Notes: a model not told the origin generated them from the letters alone. DNA of 33,899 bases from Rhodospirillaceae bacterium (GCA_002721365.1 PBKC01000097.1:1-33899); one strand, 5' to 3'; numbered from the stretch's first letter, positions 8,002 through 16,392 are shown. Numbers and translations: made by a program.

Positions 8002-8706
8002 TCACGTCTCCATCGGCGTCGCGTCGCGGCCGCGCAGCACGAAGTCGAAGCGGTAGCCGAGCGCGAACTCGGGCTGGGTCAGGTCCATCTCGAAGCGTGC
8101 GCACAGCCGCTCCCGCGCCGCCGCGTCGGGAATGCTGTTGTAGATCGGATCGAAGGGAAGCAACGGGTCGCCGGCGAAATACATCTGGGTGATCAGCCGC
8201 GTCGCGAAGCCCGGCCCGAACAGGCCGAAATGGATGTGCGGCGGCCGCCACGCATTCTTGTGGTTGCGCCAGGGATAGGCGCCGGGACGAACGGTGAGGA
8301 AGCGGTAGGCGCCATCGGCATCCGTCATCGCATGGCCGACGCCGAGAAAATGGGGGTCGAGCGGGGCGTCGTGCTGATCGACCGGGTGAGCGTAGCGTCC
8401 GGCCGCGTTGCACTGCCAGATCTCGATGACGGTGTTCGGCAGCGGCCGGCCATCCTCGTCGACGACGAAGCCGGAGACGGTCATCCGCTCGCCAACCGCC
8501 TCGCCGCCGGCATGGTGAGTGAGGTCGGTCACCGACGGGCCGAATTCGGCTGCGCCCGGCGCCGGTCCCGTGACTTCGGTCAAGGTGTGGTCGATCCGCA
8601 CCGGTGCCCGCTTCGGCGTCCGCTTCACCGTGCTGCCGTAAGCATCCCAGGCATTGAGCGGGTTGGTGCCGCCCGCCGGACGGCGGAAACCCGTGACGCT
8701 CTCCAT
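8002..8706 (-). CDS. pcaH: Protocatechuate 3,4-dioxygenase beta subunit
   Basis: Catalytic subunit carrying the non-haem Fe(III) site. With the ATG at 8706 (GAGGA about 7 nt upstream) the protein is 234 residues, close to the known 238. The four iron ligands are all visible: Tyr105 (GRYAHP), Tyr144 (GAYPW), His157 and His159 (PPHIHF). The frame stays open 26 codons upstream, but that extension is not PcaH-like and has no better ribosome site. First gene of the pcaHG-(repeat)-pcaB-metE-like unit. pcaC, pcaD and a pca regulator are not in this window. Confidence 0.95.
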   Translation of the reverse strand: MESVTGFRRPAGGTNPLNAWDAYGSTVKRTPKRAPVRIDHTLTEVTGPAPGAAEFGPSVTDLTHHAGGEAVGERMTVSGFVVDEDGRPLPNTVIEIWQCNAAGRYAHPVDQHDAPLDPHFLGVGHAMTDADGAYRFLTVRPGAYPWRNHKNAWRPPHIHFGLFGPGFATRLITQMYFAGDPLLPFDPIYNSIPDAAARERLCARFEMDLTQPEFALGYRFDFVLRGRDATPMET

Positions 8707-8755
8707 GGCCGTTCCTCGCACAATCGGCTTGCCAGCCCATCGGCCGGGAAGACAG

Positions 8756-8784
8756 TTTAGGTGATCGCCAATCGCATCTGTCAA
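8756..8784 (-). promoter_or_regulatory. Candidate pcaH promoter
   Basis: Reading the minus strand, a perfect -35 hexamer TTGACA (8784-8779) is followed after 17 nt by CCTAAA (8761-8756), a weak -10. Transcription would start about 40 nt before the pcaH ATG, in the 94-bp gap shared with the divergent SDR gene. The -35 match is seen directly; promoter function is inferred. Confidence 0.35.
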
Positions 8785-8800
8785 TCAACGGTGGTCAAGA

Positions 8801-9532
8801 ATGAAGAAGCTCGAAGGGAGGGTCGCCCTCATTACCGGGGCGGGTAGCGGCATCGGGCGCGGGATCGCCCGCGCTTTCGCGAAGGAAGGCGCCAAGCTCG
8901 TCCTCACGGGGCGGAGCCGCGACCGGCTCGATCCAGCCGCGGAGGAAACCAAAGGGCTCGGGGCCGAGGTCCTGGTCCATCCGGCCGACGTCACCGACGC
9001 AAGCCAGGTCGAAGGTCTGTTCGCGGCCGCGACTGAGCGGTTCGGACGGCTCGACCTCCTGGTCAACAATGCCGGTGCGTTCAACGGCGGGCCGCTCGAC
9101 ACCCTGTCGATCGAGGATTGGGACCACGTCATCGCCGTCAACCTGCGCGCGCCCTTCCTCTGCACCCGCGCAGCACTCCAGATCATGCGGCCGCAGGGCA
9201 TCGGGCGGATCATCAACATCGGCTCGATCTCGGCCCAGCGGGTCCGCGAGAACTCCGCCCCCTATTCGACCTCGAAGCACGGCCTGTGGGGCCTCACCCA
9301 GGTCACGGCTCTGGAAGGCCGCGAGTACGGCGTCACCTGCTGCTGCCTCCATCCCGGCAACACGCTGGTCGAGCGGCGCCAGGACAGCGGCAGCGCCTGG
9401 GACGACGAGCCGATGATGACCACCGACGAGCTTGCCGAGGTGGCGCTGACGATGGCGGCCCTGCCGCCGCATGTGGAGATGCTGGAAGCGATCGTGCTGC
9501 CGGCGAAGCAGCTCTATGTCGGGCGCGGCTGA
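8801..9532 (+). CDS. SDR family oxidoreductase
   Basis: Classical NAD(P)-dependent short-chain dehydrogenase of 243 residues. It shows the cofactor loop TGAGSGIG (about 13-20), LVNNAG (about 87-92), the active-site serine in IINIGSISAQ and YSTSK (Tyr/Lys). After the active site it departs from the usual PG motif wording only slightly (CLHPGNTLVE). It is transcribed away from pcaH across a 94-bp gap, so the two may share regulation, but no aromatic substrate can be inferred. It converges with the EAL gene with 9 nt between. Confidence 0.88.
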   Translation: MKKLEGRVALITGAGSGIGRGIARAFAKEGAKLVLTGRSRDRLDPAAEETKGLGAEVLVHPADVTDASQVEGLFAAATERFGRLDLLVNNAGAFNGGPLDTLSIEDWDHVIAVNLRAPFLCTRAALQIMRPQGIGRIINIGSISAQRVRENSAPYSTSKHGLWGLTQVTALEGREYGVTCCCLHPGNTLVERRQDSGSAWDDEPMMTTDELAEVALTMAALPPHVEMLEAIVLPAKQLYVGRG

Positions 9533-9541
9533 GAGGCCACG

Positions 9542-10825
9542 TCACTCCTCGCAGATGCTGACCGCAAGTTCTTCGATGCGGTCGGCCGGAACCGGTTTCG
9601 AAAACAGATAGCCCTGGGCGCGGTCGCAACCGAGGCCGCGCAGCAGGTTCAGCACCCGCTTCGTCTCCACCCCTTCTGCGGTCACCGACATCCCGAGCTG
9701 ATGGGCCATGTCGATGGCCGCGCGGACGATGGTGGCGTTGCGCGGGTCGGCGTCCATGCCGATCACGAACTCCTTGTCGATCTTCAGCCAGCTCGCTGGA
9801 AAGCGCTGGAGATAGGTGAGCGACCCGTAGCCGCGGCCGAAATCGTCGATCGAAAGCTCGATCCCGGTATCGGCGAGGCCTTCGAGCATCGGGATCGACC
9901 GCTCGGGGTCCTGCATCACCGCGGTCTCGGTGATCTCGAGCTGCAGGGCCTCGTTGGGCAGGCCGTGCTTCGCGAGCAGCCTCTGGACCGCATCCGGCAG
10001 GTCGGGGTCTTCGAGGTTCTTCACCGAAAGGTTCGCCGAGAGGATGAAGTCGAGCCCCTTGGCCCGCCAGCGGGCGAGCTGCTCCATCGACGTGTCCAGG
10101 ACCCAGGCGGTCAGCGGCCGGATCGCCGCCGTCCGTTCCGCGATGGGGATGAACTCGTCGGGCATGACCATCCCGCGGAGAGGATGCTGCCAGCGCACCA
10201 GCGCCTCGACGCCGTTCACGCGCCCGGTGCGCAGGTCGACCTTCGGCTGGTAATGAAGCAGAAGCTGTCGTTCCTGCACAGCGCGGCGAAGCTCGTGCAT
10301 CAGCACGAGGTTCTGGCGCACCCGGCGGTCGTGGTCGGCGACGTAGACGGCGAAATCGCGACCGGCATTCTTGGCGACCGCCTTGGCGATACCGGCCTGG
10401 CGGACCAGCGATCGCGCCAGCATGTCGCCGTCGGAATATTGCGAGGCGCCCATCCCGGGCTCCAGCACCACTTCGATTCCTTCCACCGAAATCGACTGCG
10501 TCAGGGCCTTCCGGCACTTGCGGGCATAGCGCTCGATTTGCGGCGGCTCGGAGTCGGGAATGGCCGCGGCGAAGTGGTCGGTATAGAGCCTTGCCAGCAT
10601 CGCCGAACGCGGCAGGCAGCTCTGCAGTCTTTGGGCGGCGATGCTCAGGATGTAATCGGCCGCATCCGGCCCGAAGTCGAGCGTGACGTCGGTGTAGCAA
10701 TCAAGATCGACCAGGAGCACCCACAATGGCGGTCCGGCCGGGTCCTGCCCGGCGATCGCCTGTTCCAGGCGGTCTTGCAGGCGGGCGTAGTTCGCCAACC
10801 CGGTCACATGATCACACTCAGTCAT
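9542..10825 (-). CDS. EAL-domain c-di-GMP phosphodiesterase with degenerate GGDEF domain
   Basis: Predicted cytoplasmic enzyme that hydrolyses cyclic di-GMP. Residues about 1-165 form a GGDEF fold beginning with VTGLANYARL (compare DxLTGLxNR), but the signature loop reads YTDHF (81-85) instead of GGDEF, so cyclase activity is unlikely. Residues about 175-427 form an EAL domain with the metal and catalytic residues in place: EAL 207-209, Asn265, Glu297 (EITET), Asp327-Asp328 (IDDFGRGYGSL), Lys348 and Glu384/Glu387 (AEGVE), then AQGYLFSKP. No membrane or sensor domain is visible in its 427 residues. It is a lone gene with a 312-bp upstream gap. Confidence 0.9.
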   Translation of the reverse strand: MTECDHVTGLANYARLQDRLEQAIAGQDPAGPPLWVLLVDLDCYTDVTLDFGPDAADYILSIAAQRLQSCLPRSAMLARLYTDHFAAAIPDSEPPQIERYARKCRKALTQSISVEGIEVVLEPGMGASQYSDGDMLARSLVRQAGIAKAVAKNAGRDFAVYVADHDRRVRQNLVLMHELRRAVQERQLLLHYQPKVDLRTGRVNGVEALVRWQHPLRGMVMPDEFIPIAERTAAIRPLTAWVLDTSMEQLARWRAKGLDFILSANLSVKNLEDPDLPDAVQRLLAKHGLPNEALQLEITETAVMQDPERSIPMLEGLADTGIELSIDDFGRGYGSLTYLQRFPASWLKIDKEFVIGMDADPRNATIVRAAIDMAHQLGMSVTAEGVETKRVLNLLRGLGCDRAQGYLFSKPVPADRIEELAVSICEE

Positions 10826-11137
10826 CTCTCACCGAAGACATTCCAACCAACGATAGCAGAGTGAAGGCGGTGAAATTCAACCTGTGTTAGCAATGATAGG
10901 CCCATCGGTATGTCCAACAGGAGATATCATCTTCCTTTAGGAATAATTTCGACCGCACCAGCTTTGCGATCAAGCAAAGGCCGCGCGAGATTGTCGCTCC
11001 GCCCGTTACGATCCGGTGTATCGCGTCCGGTAGAACAAGGCCGGCGCCGGACGTCGTAACGCGGGACGGCTTGCGTTACTCTGTGCACCCGCTACGGTCG
11101 CACGCCGTCAATCACCGAACTCCACCCAGGACGCGCC
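10826..11137. other. 312-bp intergenic region between divergent genes
   Basis: This gap separates the EAL gene (minus) from the MDR gene (plus) and should hold both promoters. It is less GC-rich in its first half. No ORF with coding character is seen. The only clear structure is the inverted repeat at 11056-11079. Confidence 0.5.
11056..11079. promoter_or_regulatory. GTAACGC-N10-GCGTTAC inverted repeat, possible operator
   Basis: Two perfect 7-bp arms separated by 10 nt, with a centre-to-centre distance of 17 nt, about 60 nt upstream of the MDR oxidoreductase start. The size and spacing suit a dimeric regulator. No candidate regulator gene adjoins it. Confidence 0.35.
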
Positions 11138-12160
11138 GTGAAAAGCTACGAGATCAGATCCCCCGACGGGGTCGACGCCCTCGCCTTGGTCGAACGTTCC
11201 CAGCCCGAGCCGAGGGCCGGGCAGGTACTGGTCCGGATGCGGGCTTCCTCGATCAACTATCGCGATCTCTCGACCATCGAGGACCCGGTCAGCCGCAAGC
11301 TGCCCTATCCGACGGTCCCGAATTCGGACGGCGCCGGGGAAGTCGTCGCCATCGGCCCCGGGGTCACGCGCTTCGACGTCGGCGACCGGGTCGCCGGCAC
11401 GTTCTTCCAGCGCTGGATCGCCGGCGGTATCACGGCCGACGCGATGGCGAGCGCCCTGGGCGGCGCCATCGACGGCGTAATGTCCGAATACGTGGTATTC
11501 GACGAGGGCGGCCTCGTCGCCATCCCCGACCATTTGTCGTTCGAGGAAGGCGCGACCCTCCCCTGTGCGGCGTTGACCGCTTGGCACGCGCTGATCGTCA
11601 AGGGCGGCATCAAGGCCGGCGATACCGTTCTCCTGCTCGGCACCGGCGGAGTGTCGATCTTCGCCCTGCAGTTCGGCGTCATGCACGGCGTCCGGGCAAT
11701 CGTTACGTCGAGCAGCGACGCCAAACTGGCCCGCGCCCGCGAGATGGGGGCGTGGGAGACCATCAACTATCGCGACACGCCGGATTGGCAGGATGCGGTC
11801 CGCGCCATGACCGCTGGACGCGGTGTCGATCAGGTGATTGAGGTCGGCGGTCCCGGCACGCTGGAACGGTCGATCCAATCGGTCCGGGTCGGCGGACGCA
11901 TCAGCCTGATCGGCATCCTGACCGGCGTTGCCGGCCAGGTGAACCCAACCCCGATCATGCGGAATTCCATTACGGTGGACGGCATTTATGTCGGCAGCCG
12001 CGACATGTTCGAGGACATGAATGAGGCTATCAGTGCCAACAGCCTGAAGCCGGTGATCGATACGGCATTTCCGTTTACCGAAGCGAGGGCAGCCTATCAT
12101 CGGATGCGCGCGGGCGGTCATTTCGGAAAGATCGTCGTTTCGATCGGCGATCAACCGTGA
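11138..12160 (+). CDS. MDR-family NAD(P)-dependent alcohol dehydrogenase/quinone oxidoreductase
   Basis: Medium-chain dehydrogenase/reductase of 340 residues. The N-terminal GroES-like domain carries SINYRDL and the PNSDGAGEVVAIGPGVTRF-type stretch. The Rossmann domain has LLGTGGVSIFALQFG (about 166-180). The Cys and GHE zinc ligands of true alcohol dehydrogenases are not seen, so it is more likely a zinc-independent quinone/enone reductase. The start is GTG with AGGA 8 nt upstream. It ends 10 nt before maiA, so the two are probably co-transcribed. Confidence 0.88.
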   Translation: MKSYEIRSPDGVDALALVERSQPEPRAGQVLVRMRASSINYRDLSTIEDPVSRKLPYPTVPNSDGAGEVVAIGPGVTRFDVGDRVAGTFFQRWIAGGITADAMASALGGAIDGVMSEYVVFDEGGLVAIPDHLSFEEGATLPCAALTAWHALIVKGGIKAGDTVLLLGTGGVSIFALQFGVMHGVRAIVTSSSDAKLARAREMGAWETINYRDTPDWQDAVRAMTAGRGVDQVIEVGGPGTLERSIQSVRVGGRISLIGILTGVAGQVNPTPIMRNSITVDGIYVGSRDMFEDMNEAISANSLKPVIDTAFPFTEARAAYHRMRAGGHFGKIVVSIGDQP

Positions 12161-12170
12161 GGGACGAACG

Positions 12171-12818
12171 ATGAAGCTCTATGGCTATTTCCGGAGCTCC
12201 GCCGCCTATCGCACTCGGATCGCCCTCAATCTCAAGGGCCTCGCCTGGGACCCGACCTATATCCACCTGACCCGCGACGGCGGCGAGCAGTTCAAGCCGG
12301 ACTACCTGAAGCTCAATCCCCAGGCCCTGGTGCCGGCGCTGGAAGACGACGACGGGACCGTCCTTACCCAGTCGATGGCGATCGTCGAATATCTGGACGA
12401 GACCCGCCCCGAGCCGCCGCTGCTGCCGAAATCGCCGGCGGAGCGCGCCCGTGTCCGGGCGATCGCCCAAGCCGTGGCGTGCGACATCCACCCGCTCAAC
12501 AATCTCAGGGTGCTGCGCTTCCTCACCAAGGATCTGGGTCTTTCCGAGGACGACAAGAACCGCTGGTACAAGCATTGGGTCGAGACCGGGCTCGACGCGG
12601 TCGAGAAGCTGCTGGCCGGACACCCGGCGACGGGGCGCTTCTGCCATGGCGAGACGCCGACGCTCGCCGACATCTGCCTGGTGCCGCAGGTGGCCAACGC
12701 CCGCCGCTTCGACTGCGACCTCTCGAACTGTCCCACGGTCGTCGCCATCGAGCAGGCCTGCCTGGAGATGCCCGCCTTCTCCTCGGCCGCGCCCGAGAAC
12801 CAGCCGGACGCCGCCTGA
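12171..12818 (+). CDS. maiA: Maleylacetoacetate isomerase (zeta-class glutathione transferase)
   Basis: Glutathione-dependent cis-trans isomerase that turns maleylacetoacetate (or maleylpyruvate) into the fumaryl form in tyrosine/homogentisate or gentisate breakdown. The 215-residue protein starts MKLYGYFRSSAAYRTRIAL, matching the zeta-class motif SSxxxRxRIAL whose serine activates glutathione. Further typical parts are NPQALVPALEDDDG (G-site), SMAIVEYLDE and ADICLVPQVANARRF. The ribosome site GAGGGACG precedes the ATG. The partner hydrolase (fahA-like) and homogentisate dioxygenase are not in the window. Confidence 0.92.
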   Translation: MKLYGYFRSSAAYRTRIALNLKGLAWDPTYIHLTRDGGEQFKPDYLKLNPQALVPALEDDDGTVLTQSMAIVEYLDETRPEPPLLPKSPAERARVRAIAQAVACDIHPLNNLRVLRFLTKDLGLSEDDKNRWYKHWVETGLDAVEKLLAGHPATGRFCHGETPTLADICLVPQVANARRFDCDLSNCPTVVAIEQACLEMPAFSSAAPENQPDAA

Positions 12819-12839
12819 GACGGCGGTGCCACGCCAGAG

Positions 12840-12862
12840 ATCCTCGTGTCGGGCACGAGGAT
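12840..12862. repeat. Intergenic hairpin repeat (9-bp stem)
   Basis: ATCCTCGTG and its exact reverse complement CACGAGGAT flank the loop TCGGG. It lies 22 nt after the maiA stop. No T-run follows, so a terminator role is weak. The stem and loop sizes match the other elements of this family in the window. Confidence 0.55.
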
Positions 12863-12921
12863 GACAAAGTCGGGAGAAGATCCTTTCTCCGCCCTTCCCG
12901 TCATCCCTCCCCCTTCCCGTC

Positions 12922-12944
12922 ATCGTCGGGCTTGACCCGACGAT
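12922..12944. repeat. Intergenic hairpin repeat with CTTGA loop
   Basis: ATCGTCGGG, loop CTTGA, then CCCGACGAT. It is preceded by CCGTC, giving the classic GTCAT-stem-CTTGA-stem layout. It is the second such element in the 174-bp maiA-cupin gap. Confidence 0.65.
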
Positions 12945-12992
12945 CGCCAAGGCGAAGGCTGGCAGGAAACACGTCTTCAGGGGAGAAGCGCC

Positions 12993-13490
12993 ATGGCGGA
13001 CGATCAACGCGGCAATGCCGTCGTCGTCCAGCCCGACGACGGGCCGAGCTGGTGGCAGCCGGTACCGGCCAACGGCTATTCCGAGGTCCGATTGTCGCCC
13101 CACAACCTGCCGGCCGTGAAAGGGCGCCTCTCTTCGGGCATCCAGGTGATTACCCCCGGCTGCTTCATCCGCGAGCACCAGCACGAAGCCAACGAAGAAA
13201 TCCTGTTCTTCTTCGAGGGCCGCGGCGAGGTCGAGGTCAACGGCGAGAGCCACCCCATCGTCCCCGGCACCACCTGCTATCTCGGCCCGCTGAACCGGCA
13301 CCGAATCGTCAATACCGGCGAGTCCGACCTCAAGATGTTCTGGGTGCTGATGCCGGGCGGGCTAGAGGACTTCTTCGCCGCCATCGGCCGGCCGCGCCAG
13401 CCGGGCGAGCCGGCGCCGCAGCCCTTCCCGCGGCCGGCGAACGTCGAAGAGATCGAGGCCCGGACGGTGTTCGTGAAGGTCCAGGAGTAG
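12993..13490 (+). CDS. Single-domain cupin protein
   Basis: Small beta-barrel protein of 165 residues with one conserved cupin domain. Motif 1 gives metal-ligand candidates His62, His64 and Glu68/69 (EHQHEANEE); motif 2 gives His103 (LGPLNRHRIVN). Enzymatic and binding cupins share this pattern, so the function is open. A strong ribosome site (GGGGAG) precedes the ATG, and the next gene starts 7 nt after its stop. The pair is likely an operon handling the same metabolite. Confidence 0.8.
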   Translation: MADDQRGNAVVVQPDDGPSWWQPVPANGYSEVRLSPHNLPAVKGRLSSGIQVITPGCFIREHQHEANEEILFFFEGRGEVEVNGESHPIVPGTTCYLGPLNRHRIVNTGESDLKMFWVLMPGGLEDFFAAIGRPRQPGEPAPQPFPRPANVEEIEARTVFVKVQE

Positions 13491-13497
13491 GACAACG

Positions 13498-14289
13498 ATG
13501 GCCAAACTGACCCTCAAGAGCGGCGACGAGCTCTATTACGAAGTCCATGGCGACGGCGAGCCGCTGATGCTTGTCTCGGGCCTCAGCGGCACCGCGACCT
13601 TCTGGACCACGATTTACCCCACCTTGGCCGAGCGCTACCGCGTCGTCCTGCACGACCATCGCGGCACCGGCCGCAGCACCCATGCCCGCATCCGCTACTC
13701 GGTCGAGCAGATGACCGACGACGTGATCGAGCTGATGGATGCGCTGGGCATCGAGCGGGCGCATCTGATCGGCCATTCGACCGGCGGCGCCATCGGCCAG
13801 ACCATGGCCCTCGACCGGCCGGAGCGGCTGGGAAAGCTCGTCCTCACCGCCACCTGGACGGCGGCGGATGCCTATTTCCGCCGGCTGTTCGAGGTCCGAG
13901 GGGACTCGCTTCGCAATGGCGGGCCGCGCGCCTATGTCCGATCCAACGCGATCTACATGCGGCCGCCCTGGTCGGTCCGGGACGACATCGCCGCCATCGA
14001 GGCGCAGGAGCAGGCGATCATCGACGGCTTCCCGCCGCCCGAGGTGATGCTCGACCGGATCGACGCGATCTGCCGCTTCGACCGCCGCGCCGATCTGCCG
14101 CGCATCCAGGCGCCGACCCTGGTGATCGGCGCCCGCGACGACATCGTCACGCCGGTCTACTACAGCGAGGAGCTGGGCCGCCTGATCCCCGGCGCGACCA
14201 CGGTCCTTCTTCCCCAGGGTGGGCATTTCTTCCCGCAGCTTTTACGGACCGAATTCACCAGAACGGTGCTGGACTTCCTGTCCGACTGA
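13498..14289 (+). CDS. Alpha/beta-fold hydrolase (PcaD/RutD-like)
   Basis: Serine hydrolase of 263 residues. The nucleophile elbow is GHSTGG (Ser94), the acid Asp214 (GARDDIVTP) and the base His242 (GGHFF); the oxyanion region is near LVSGLSG. Overall wording resembles 3-oxoadipate enol-lactonase and aminoacrylate hydrolase families. With pca genes 5 kb away a PcaD role is conceivable, but its coupling to a cupin gene points to a separate small pathway. The name is therefore left general. Confidence 0.85.
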   Translation: MAKLTLKSGDELYYEVHGDGEPLMLVSGLSGTATFWTTIYPTLAERYRVVLHDHRGTGRSTHARIRYSVEQMTDDVIELMDALGIERAHLIGHSTGGAIGQTMALDRPERLGKLVLTATWTAADAYFRRLFEVRGDSLRNGGPRAYVRSNAIYMRPPWSVRDDIAAIEAQEQAIIDGFPPPEVMLDRIDAICRFDRRADLPRIQAPTLVIGARDDIVTPVYYSEELGRLIPGATTVLLPQGGHFFPQLLRTEFTRTVLDFLSD

Positions 14290-14299
14290 TAATGCCCCG

Positions 14300-15754
14300 T
14301 CAACCGGCGTTCGGCAGATTTGCCTGAGGCGATGTCCTGGGCAACCGCCTGCGACGATGGCCGTGCGAGCGGATGGTCCGTTCCGCCGTTACGACGATCA
14401 CCGTGACGGCCAGGGCAAACAGCATGATCGCGACCACGATCAGCGGGTTCTTGAGCCAGTCCGGGACGAGGATCAGGATCGTCCCCATCGCCAGGAGCGT
14501 CGAACCGCCCAGCAGTTTCAGCGCTCGCCCCTCTTCCTCCTTCAGCTTGCGCGAGCCCAGCGTAGCCGTGAAGGCGACGACGATCAGCGTCATAGGGATC
14601 ATGTAGACGCTGATATAGAGCCACAGATAGAGGAGGTAGCCGGAAAAGCTGATGTCGTCGAGCGTGAGGATGCGGGTATAGGTCATGGCGAAGCCGCTGG
14701 TGCACAGGATCGCGTATCCGCCAGCCGACAGGGTCAACGCCGCGGTGCCGAGGACCATCGGCGAGAACCGCCGCGCCTTGCACACGACGCCGCAACGATA
14801 GGCGATCTGGCGTTTCCCCGTCTCCGGAATCGATAGCGTCGCCGACCGCGCGAGCGATCCCATGCGGTGGAACAGGCCGGCCTTCGCCTCGGGACGGATC
14901 GACAGGCTCGGTCCATGGCTGAAGCCCAGGAAATCCTTGATGTTGAGCGCCGCCATCACCAGCGCGATCACGCCTGCGGTGGTGGTGATCAGGGACAGGT
15001 CGCCGACATATTCGAACAGGCTGAGCCAGGCCGTCATCAGCGCCAGGTACATCAGCGCCCAGGTGACCGCGAAGGATGCGCCGACGACCAGCATGTGCAC
15101 CCGGCTCTTGGCGCGGATCATCATGCTCATCAGCATCAGGAGCACGAACAGGCCGCAGGGGTTGAAGGAGTCGACCGCCGCCATGGTGATGGTCAGCACC
15201 GGCAGCGATAGCTGGCCCGGATCGACCACCCCGACGATCGGCAGGGCGATAGGCTCGATGACCCGATTGCGGTGCGCCGCCTCCGGCAACACCGTGCCCG
15301 TCGCGGCGATGGTTTCGTGCAGGGCTTGGTCGCGGCAGGCGAGCACCTGCCGGCGAAGCGATTCGCCCGTCGTCGCGTCGTCCTGATAGCCCACGGTCAT
15401 CTGGTTGCAGATGAAGGTGGTCGGCACGACGGACGTGCTGCCGCCGGCGGCCTCGGCCATGTCGAGGAGCAACGAGACATGCTCGCGATGCTCGCTCAGT
15501 TCGTACTCGACCACATCGAGCCAGGGAAGCTCGCCGCGCAACCCGTCGAGGAAGGCGTGTTCCTTGGCGCAGTGCGGGCAGCCGAGCGACCAGAACAGGT
15601 ACAGGCGAACGCGCGGCGAGCCGTCCTCGTCGGGCGCATACCATACCGTCTCGGTCGCGACCGGTTCCGTCGGTTCCTGAGATCGAGCCGGCCCGGAACC
15701 GAGAAGGGCCAGGAGAACGATCAGCAGAAGCGCTGCGACGCTCCCGCCGCGCAT
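14300..15754 (-). CDS. Thioredoxin-fold/DsbD-CcdA-like membrane fusion protein
   Basis: Predicted inner-membrane thiol-redox protein of 484 residues. Residues 1-25 form a signal peptide. A periplasmic thioredoxin-like domain follows with active site Cys59-Pro-His-Cys62 and cis-proline VVPTT (Pro111). From about residue 183 there are several membrane spans resembling the DsbD-beta/CcdA channel, with Cys200 (FNPCG) and Cys351 (AILCTSG) as the likely electron-relay pair, plus Cys321/Cys325 in a loop. In DsbD the thioredoxin domain is C-terminal; here it is N-terminal and carries the CPHC typical of DsbA. The ATG at 15754 is chosen for its AGGA and for the signal peptide; upstream codons lie inside dsbB. 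It starts 2 nt after the dsbB stop. Confidence 0.82.
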   Translation of the reverse strand: MRGGSVAALLLIVLLALLGSGPARSQEPTEPVATETVWYAPDEDGSPRVRLYLFWSLGCPHCAKEHAFLDGLRGELPWLDVVEYELSEHREHVSLLLDMAEAAGGSTSVVPTTFICNQMTVGYQDDATTGESLRRQVLACRDQALHETIAATGTVLPEAAHRNRVIEPIALPIVGVVDPGQLSLPVLTITMAAVDSFNPCGLFVLLMLMSMMIRAKSRVHMLVVGASFAVTWALMYLALMTAWLSLFEYVGDLSLITTTAGVIALVMAALNIKDFLGFSHGPSLSIRPEAKAGLFHRMGSLARSATLSIPETGKRQIAYRCGVVCKARRFSPMVLGTAALTLSAGGYAILCTSGFAMTYTRILTLDDISFSGYLLYLWLYISVYMIPMTLIVVAFTATLGSRKLKEEEGRALKLLGGSTLLAMGTILILVPDWLKNPLIVVAIMLFALAVTVIVVTAERTIRSHGHRRRRLPRTSPQANLPNAG

Positions 15755-15756
15755 GG

Positions 15757-16275
15757 TCACTTCCTGCAGGCCCGCCCGCAGCGGCGAACCGCCAGCAGGG
15801 AGATCGCGGCGAGGCCGAGCGCGTAGGGAATGTTGAAGCCCGCCATCGAGATGCCGAAGACGTCCCACTGCACTTCGTTACAGCGAACGATAGGCGCGTT
15901 CATGATGGCATCACGCAGTTCATCGAGAGACTGCCCGGTGGTCGCGGCGCCCACACAGGCGTCGGTCCCTCGCCACCATCCCTGCTCTACGCCGACGTGA
16001 TAGCCCGCAACCGCAGCCTCAAACAGGAAGGCGAGGCTGAAGACGACCGTCAGCGCGAGCAGCAGCCGCGACCCCCATTGATTGTGGTGACGGCTCCACC
16101 ACAGCCCGGCCGCCGCGAGGGGTATCACGGCGAGATAGGGCCAGCGCTGGACGTGGCATAGCTTGCACGGTGCGAGCCCGACCACGTACTGAAAGAAAAG
16201 GGCAAACGCGATGGCACCGACGCTCGCGGCCAGGATCAGCGTGAAAAGCCTCTGCGGCGTCCATTGCCCGATCAT
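15757..16275 (-). CDS. dsbB: Disulfide bond formation protein DsbB
   Basis: Inner-membrane oxidase that re-oxidises DsbA and passes electrons to quinone. The 172 residues form four hydrophobic spans. The first periplasmic pair is Cys37 and Cys40 in APCKLCHVQRWPY. The second pair is in GTDACVG and IVRCNEVQWDVFGISMAGFN, closely matching DsbB-family wording. The gene lies directly before the thioredoxin/DsbD-like fusion with a 2-nt gap, and after the small Cys-repeat protein on the same strand. Confidence 0.92.
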   Translation of the reverse strand: MIGQWTPQRLFTLILAASVGAIAFALFFQYVVGLAPCKLCHVQRWPYLAVIPLAAAGLWWSRHHNQWGSRLLLALTVVFSLAFLFEAAVAGYHVGVEQGWWRGTDACVGAATTGQSLDELRDAIMNAPIVRCNEVQWDVFGISMAGFNIPYALGLAAISLLAVRRCGRACRK

Positions 16276-16392
16276 CCGTAGGCCCCGATCGAAAAGCGGT
16301 GAACAGGCGGACCGCCGACGAGCATCGGGCCGCCACCCGGATGGATGGACGGCCCGAGCAAGTGGCGATCGCCGAGATCTTCAGTCGGCAGA

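Noticed and set aside
11138..12160. Zinc-dependent alcohol dehydrogenase
   Set aside because: The GHE motif and structural-zinc cysteine cluster are not visible, so a zinc-independent MDR enzyme is more likely.
13498..14289. Naming the alpha/beta hydrolase pcaD
   Set aside because: The catalytic triad fits but so do many families, and the gene is separate from the pca operon and coupled to a cupin.
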